Source: Phaeodactylibacter xiamenensis
GTDB lineage: Bacteria; Bacteroidota; Bacteroidia; Chitinophagales; Saprospiraceae
Assembly (NCBI RefSeq): GCF_000759025.1
Contig: NZ_JPOS01000026.1
Span: 38,593-102,592, forward strand
Reading direction: 5' to 3'
DNA: 64,000 bases
Positions 62,201 through 64,000 of this stretch are shown one piece after another (position 1 is the first letter of the stretch; every line of letters starts with the position of its first letter). Made by a program: the position numbers and the translations under genes. Below the pieces are notes generated by a model, which was given only the letters and a program-made list of their open reading frames with translations, searched no databases and was not told the DNA's origin.

Positions 62201-64000
62201 TGGATACGCCCGGTTTTGACGATGACATCACAATCACCGGAGCTGCATACACCAGCAATGCAGCCGGCAATACCTCTGGTACGCTGACCGGTAATGGTCC
62301 ATGGACACTTGCAGATGATCAAAGTATTGCTGCCAATACCACACATCTGTATACGCTCACTGTCAATATAGCCTACAACGTAAGCGATGGGCAGGGGGAT
62401 GATATTTATACGGCATGTGGAGCCACCACGGGTACACCACAATCTGGAGAAGGCTTATTCAATGAAGCCGAAATCGACCTGAATAACGATGGAACGCCTG
62501 AGGATACGGATGAGGATTGCGGAGACCTGCAGTTGATCGACCTTGAGCTGACCAAAGTAGTGGACAACGCTACGCCGAACGTCGGTGAGGAAGTCACCTT
62601 CACGGTCACGGTAGAGAACCAGGGCCCAAGCGACGCCACCGGCGTAGCGGTGCGGGACAACCTTCCAAGCGGCTACACCTTCGTGAGCAGCAACGGCGCG
62701 TACAACGACGCCACCGGCATCTGGACAATCGGTGGTCTGGCCAACGGCGCGTCCGTAAGCTTAGAGATCACGGCTTCAGTGAACGCCACAGGCGACTACT
62801 TCAACGTAGCCGAAGTGAGCGAAGCGAACGAAGACGATATAGACTCTACACCAGACAACGACGACGGCGACCAGTCGGAGGACGACGAGGACAGCGCGGA
62901 GACGACTCCGAACCCAATCATCGACCTTGAGCTGACCAAAGTAGTAGACAACGCCACGCCGAACGTCGGTGAGGAAGTGACCTTCACGGTCACAGTAGAG
63001 AACCAGGGCCCAAGCGATGCCACCGGCGTAGCGGTTCGGGACAACCTTCCAAGCGGCTACACGTTCGTGAGCAGCAACGGCGCGTACGATGACGCCACGG
63101 GTATCTGGACAATCGGCGATCTGGCCAACGGCGCGTCCGTAAGCTTAGAGATTACAGCGAGCGTTAACGCCACAGGCGACTACTTCAACGTAGCCGAAGT
63201 GAGCGAAGCGAACGAAGACGACACCGACTCCACGCCAGACAACGACGACGGCGACCAGTCGGAGGACGACGAGGACAGCGCGGAGACGACTCCGAACCCA
63301 ATCATCGACCTTGAGCTGACGAAAGTAGTGGACAACGCCACGCCGAACGTCGGCGAAGAAGTGACCTTCACGGTCACGGTAGAGAACCAGGGCCCAAGCG
63401 ACGCCACGGGCGTAGCGGTGCGGGACAACCTGCCGAGCGGCTACACCTTCGTGAGCAGCAACGGCGCGTACAACGACGCAACGGGCATCTGGACAATCGG
63501 CGACCTGGCCAACGGCGCGTCCGTAAGCCTTGAGATCACGGCTTCAGTGAACGCCACGGGCGACTACTTCAACGTAGCCGAAGTGAGCGAAGCGAACGAA
63601 GACGACACCGACTCCACACCAGACAACGACGACGGCGACCAGTCAGAGGACGACGAGGACAGCGCGGAGACGGATCCAAACCCGATCATCGACCTTGAGC
63701 TGACGAAAGTCGTAGACAACGCCACGCCGAACGTCGGCGAAGAAGTGACCTTCACAGTCACGGTAGAGAACCAGGGCCCGAGCGACGCCACGGGCGTAGC
63801 AGTGCGGGACAACCTGCCGAGCGGCTACACCTTTGTGAGCAGCAACGGCGCATACGATGACGCTACGGGCATCTGGACAATCGGCGATCTTGCCATGGGC
63901 GCGTCCGTAAGCCTTGAGATCACGGCTTCCGTCAACGCCACAGGCGACTACTTCAACGTAGCCGAAGTGAGCGAAGCGACCGAAGACGACACCGACTCGA
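53230..64000 (+). CDS. Giant surface adhesin with thioester-type domain, SprB and DUF11 repeats (3' end beyond window)
   Basis: Open for at least 3,590 codons with no stop in frame and no end in the window. Signal peptide at about 28-48 (LTVLGLHVLLLFSSIQVATGQ). Residues about 150-300 resemble a TED/TQXA thioester domain: Cys223 in GVYCGDHQL and Gln283 in SKSDINQAIWHFSSG, with RINWIMCNG between. A GEVED domain lies at about 705-880 (DFNQNGTFD...GEVEDYQV). About 15 SprB/PKD-like repeats of about 75 residues follow (GGTAPYTYxWSNxATT...AGTYxVTVTDxNGC), interrupted by a globular insert (about 1024-1220). Next are three SdrD-B-like modules (CASIGDFVWEDLDRDGVQD type) alternating with stalk domains, then at least four 128-residue DUF11 repeats. 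It is probably exported by T9SS; the sorting signal would be off window. Its role is likely adhesion or gliding. Confidence 0.9.
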   Translation, partial: MLSINKPLCTLKRTEYGTQSPVSGNPLTVLGLHVLLLFSSIQVATGQGTAMGSALVPPSTDCEQPVVVAVSTAQETACGNQDGKISIQVQDEEQDATYTVILTQEKKQVQYSSLSAPNGMVKISNLVPAGFTGIQIVREQDGCASAFFDEPFLIKPACLPANTRNTTCGGGVFPHQNCEGQTIYINGNNIAPQTFIYLDDDYLGCIGYVNSNCQIEQEEGVYCGDHQLTEPTPNNGYDYGDVVFTKETGLVSNLGISELEAERINWIMCNGPAQGYSKSDINQAIWHFSSGYSNCNALCQAAEGAVNTVQGGIDSQMEVYMPQSSNIQPFIVNSCACVASVDGLFVNDYNGDNNVLEITNGAMLDLNTLPANFRLEADVSGFVGSVRFTITGDDNSTNVENSAPYNAPGGSSLWNPIAGNYTVNVKVYSLPNAVGVLCAEETISFSIFPGGTPPVPTTPAPDTWAYDCDDNVTIDFYGSGANCSDNPDAEVIINNTAGVFQTVVEVVYKNQYPGSEVVVTAGGTNYILPEVDISGTSSSVYVYRGLIAAPVGSVSHNTETSGCGSQNGLQSLTAYAFRNTTIKRASSGEFTELSGFCDLQTFSIAIPTDDQERDLSILLPISELTDDGRFMTIRANAGGVTGSTTIFGPDGDCCQAAPVINLQNVPGSVSSVTIDVDTRSSQNPNGSGCGQSWVIAGLTYVDVDCPEPLSSDYGDAPDSYGSICYYIDDANPTRLGATVDSDDNFQSSANADGDDNDGNNDDDGVTFANPSGLTAGASESVTVTWSTNDNDSYISAWIDFNQNGTFDANEKVIDDFEQGAFNNTSTGAESFTFMVPADAVCGTTFARFIITSDPNEGPTGDFCNSGNTSDDGEVEDYQVTILSGLEAEITGSDVVCSGGTTTLTASGGTAFIWNTGETTASINVGAGNYSVTVTNNSDCSDAASFAVSESDLLEVGVFSTDAGCTINNGTVAADPFGGTAPYSYSWNNGATTSNLTGLSAGIYTVTVTDANGCTATGQAEVGTATGPLANIECVDDPVVHRTASNSSKTCGTLVYGFYTGNMLNNWTSEKHWTISDTDFKEYSNGTAVMNATAVNKSNANLIFHINVVFAGRTYATPSGSPKESTQCVGNLDNSDWYYYTITKGNMAGAGDLAGAQVSFDRAGPSFQVGTGANLNDAGKFGASGWLNLNINSQPANGPALIGGAMGDFNINLSGATLPEELASGCLEICVGESVELFANATAGTPGYTYQWSTGSTSAQITVSPTQTATYSLTVTDANGCTDVATATVTVNDPPSVTANGTDATCGESNGSAEVVASGNAPFTYDWSTGATTAVINNLSVGTYTVTVTDANGCQATASTTISDQGGPTLAISATDVDCFGASTGGVSLTVNGGTAPFSYEWSNGATTEDLDNVAAGTYSVTVTDNNGCEATASTMVSEPPALSLSISGEDVDCFGNATGSADLSVSGGTAPYTYAWSNNATTQNIDNLAAGTYEVTVTDANNCEATKSVTINEPSALSLSISGEDVDCFGNATGSADLSVSGGTAPYTYAWSNNATAQNIDNLTAGTYEVTVTDANGCEAIESITINEPTELEAGATSVSSTCGAANGSVTATATGGTMPYTYVWSTGDQTAMVSGLMAGTYTVTVTDANNCTAIASTTIVDESAPELVIVPTSPDCFEKPTGSVDLTVNGGTAPFTFMWSNNATTEDLNNVAAGNYSVTVTDNNGCEATIQTTVTQPEQLELSIAGQDVDCFGNATGAADLTVTGGTTPYTYAWSNNATTQDITDLVADTYSVTVTDANGCQAFDQILIEEPAVLALTIMGEDVDCFGNATGSANLEVTGGTAPYTYIWSNGAITEDINGLLAGNYEVTVTDANGCAAEETVVIDQPDNLTAITGSVASTCGDANGSVSVDAAGGTEPYTYNWSNGGTKAMVTDLLAGDYFVTVTDANGCQTTSSTAVQNIGGPQVMVNSPSACPDEEVSLTASVSGGTTPFTFEWETSETTASITVSTGTTATYTVTVTDGNGCEAVATGTVTIFETPVADAGEDTAICLGESQELIASVTNGTAPYTYLWSTNETTAEITVNPTVTTTYQVTVTDNNGCEDIDEVMVTVNPLPVADAGDDVTVCLGQSVSLMASGMNGTAPYTYTWSTNATTAGITVTPTETTDYFVTVTDANGCIDVDMVTVTIDPNQCASIGDFVWEDLDRDGVQDSGEPGIEGVPVSLQDENGVEVGTTATDMNGFYQFTGLIPGDYQVQFGTPTGFNPTLDNVGDDAMDSDAVGGISQIVTVNNGDNITTIDAGFYAPASIGDFVFLDENGNGLQDSGEPGVSGVTVSLTDAAGNPVTDADGNAVSAITTGTDGLYSFTNLIPGDYIVNFNNPNATQELTGENVNGEADDEGSNDSDANFSTGNSDVVTLTSGENEPDIDAGYFPLQASVDIEKATNGQDADTPEQSVIVFVPTDDNRQPTGEATVTWTYVVTNTGNTTLVDLEVVDDQEGMVGTIASLAPGESETFMISAEAGLWQYMNLATVTGQPVGADGNPVLTTVTDEDPSHYIGLDINIEKTADKTEICAGEEVTFTLTTRLIGGAPGIELCNVSVDDSNLPDDLMPGDAFFIGTDADGDGCVDFMDEDGDGVNDEEFVWVYTVVYNETTTNIASDMADVIFNGVNTGMTIDETDEVTITVNQDLCASIGDYVWSDLDADGIQDSNEPGIEGAEVKLLDADDNVLETTSTDFNGFYSFTELTPGDYKVMFTTPTGFTASPDNEGVNDEVDSDAVAGMTGIISLETGETDNSNDAGFVAPPVITLDKSFVSAVQQPDGSFDVTYQVTVENTGGITTYDLEDTPGFDDDITINSASFTSDAPGNTGGTLSGSVYSLAEDQIIGNGVSHVYNILVNVGISMTDQVGNNTYTGCGSATGTPQAGEGLFNLAGLDLNNDGTPEFTDQACGDLPAIELEKNFISAVQQSNGVYTVTYEVSVANSGGAAGAYDLLDTPGFDDDITITGAAYTSNAAGNTSGTLTGNGPWTLADDQSIAANTTHLYTLTVNIAYNVSDGQGDDIYTACGATTGTPQSGEGLFNEAEIDLNNDGTPEDTDEDCGDLQLIDLELTKVVDNATPNVGEEVTFTVTVENQGPSDATGVAVRDNLPSGYTFVSSNGAYNDATGIWTIGGLANGASVSLEITASVNATGDYFNVAEVSEANEDDIDSTPDNDDGDQSEDDEDSAETTPNPIIDLELTKVVDNATPNVGEEVTFTVTVENQGPSDATGVAVRDNLPSGYTFVSSNGAYDDATGIWTIGDLANGASVSLEITASVNATGDYFNVAEVSEANEDDTDSTPDNDDGDQSEDDEDSAETTPNPIIDLELTKVVDNATPNVGEEVTFTVTVENQGPSDATGVAVRDNLPSGYTFVSSNGAYNDATGIWTIGDLANGASVSLEITASVNATGDYFNVAEVSEANEDDTDSTPDNDDGDQSEDDEDSAETDPNPIIDLELTKVVDNATPNVGEEVTFTVTVENQGPSDATGVAVRDNLPSGYTFVSSNGAYDDATGIWTIGDLAMGASVSLEITASVNATGDYFNVAEVSEATEDDTDS
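57550..57999 (+). repeat. Near-identical tandem pair of SprB repeats
   Basis: Two 225-bp units (57550-57774 and 57775-57999) are nearly identical at the base level; differences are confined to a few positions. Other SprB copies are far more diverged, so this pair is a recent duplication or is kept alike by gene conversion. Confidence 0.85.
62536..64000 (+). repeat. 384-bp tandem DUF11 repeats, at least four copies
   Basis: Unit starts at 62536, 62920, 63304 and 63688, each exactly 384 bp (128 residues) apart. Each encodes IDLELTKVVDNATPNVGEE, VENQGPSDATGVAVRDNLP, SVNATGDYFNVAEVSEA and a very acidic linker (DDGDQSEDDEDSAE). Copies are almost identical at nucleotide level and continue past the window. 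Confidence 0.95.

Noticed and set aside
56039..62660. Many shorter frames on the opposite strand of the adhesin repeats
   Set aside because: They repeat with the same period as the adhesin units and are shadows of its codon pattern.

Overview
The window is a chromosomal segment of a Bacteroidota bacterium, most likely a Saprospiria relative (Lewinella/Phaeodactylibacter-like). Support for this comes from type A and type B T9SS sorting domains, SprB repeats and an Omp28-like protein. It also carries a cysteine-rich RicT, a TSP3-repeat OmpA protein, and promoters of the TTTG-N19/20-TAnnTTTG type. The exact genus is inference. No tRNA, rRNA or CRISPR array was recognised.

Layout. 1-4.2 kb: end of an L-lactate dehydrogenase, a membrane-anchored GH3 glycosidase and a TIGR02117/DUF2459 protein. 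4.2-8.5 kb: insertion-sequence cluster with an internally deleted IS30 transposase, an IS1182-type element and an IS4-superfamily element that splits a small secreted-protein gene. 9.2-12.8 kb: accessory island with an unknown protein built from a duplicated module, a tyrosine recombinase and two small HTH proteins, ending against mnmE. 14.4-16.6 kb: TSP3/OmpA outer-membrane protein. 17-21.5 kb: molybdate uptake and molybdenum cofactor cluster (modC, modB, mobA-like fusion, moaC, moeA). 21.7-26.9 kb: lpd, ricT, holB, glutathione peroxidase, queD. 27-37.4 kb: DUF433/DUF5615 and PIN toxin-antitoxin pairs, T9SS cargo, a degraded AAA/DUF4143 ATPase, a glycosidase-like lipoprotein, and an FAD oxidoreductase paired with a NosR/NapH-like Fe-S membrane protein. 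37.6-45.1 kb: TPR lipoprotein, LamG/T9SS type B protein, YbaB, a membrane protein with a VWA protein, and an ECF sigma/anti-sigma-like/CpxP-like trio. 45.4-52.2 kb: a TPR gene split by IS66, a polyphosphate-glucokinase-like ROK kinase, two secreted cyclophilins, xerD. 52.3-64 kb: a candidate small RNA, a strong promoter with a roughly 575-nt leader, and a giant surface adhesin open for more than 3,590 codons that runs off the window.

Two genes are cleanly disrupted by insertion sequences (the secreted protein at 7-8.9 kb and the TPR gene at 45.5-48.4 kb). In both cases, removing the element and one target duplication restores one continuous reading frame, so these look like recent insertions.

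The most unusual object is the giant adhesin. It combines a Cys-Gln thioester-type (TED/TQXA-like) domain near the N-terminus with a GEVED domain, about 15 SprB/PKD-like repeats, three SdrD-B-like modules and at least four near-identical 384-bp DUF11 repeats. I did not find a clearly complete, previously undescribed multi-gene defence or metabolic system. The best candidates for novelty are this adhesin with its upstream RNA signals, the 9.2-12.8 kb island, and a dispersed 92-bp hairpin repeat.
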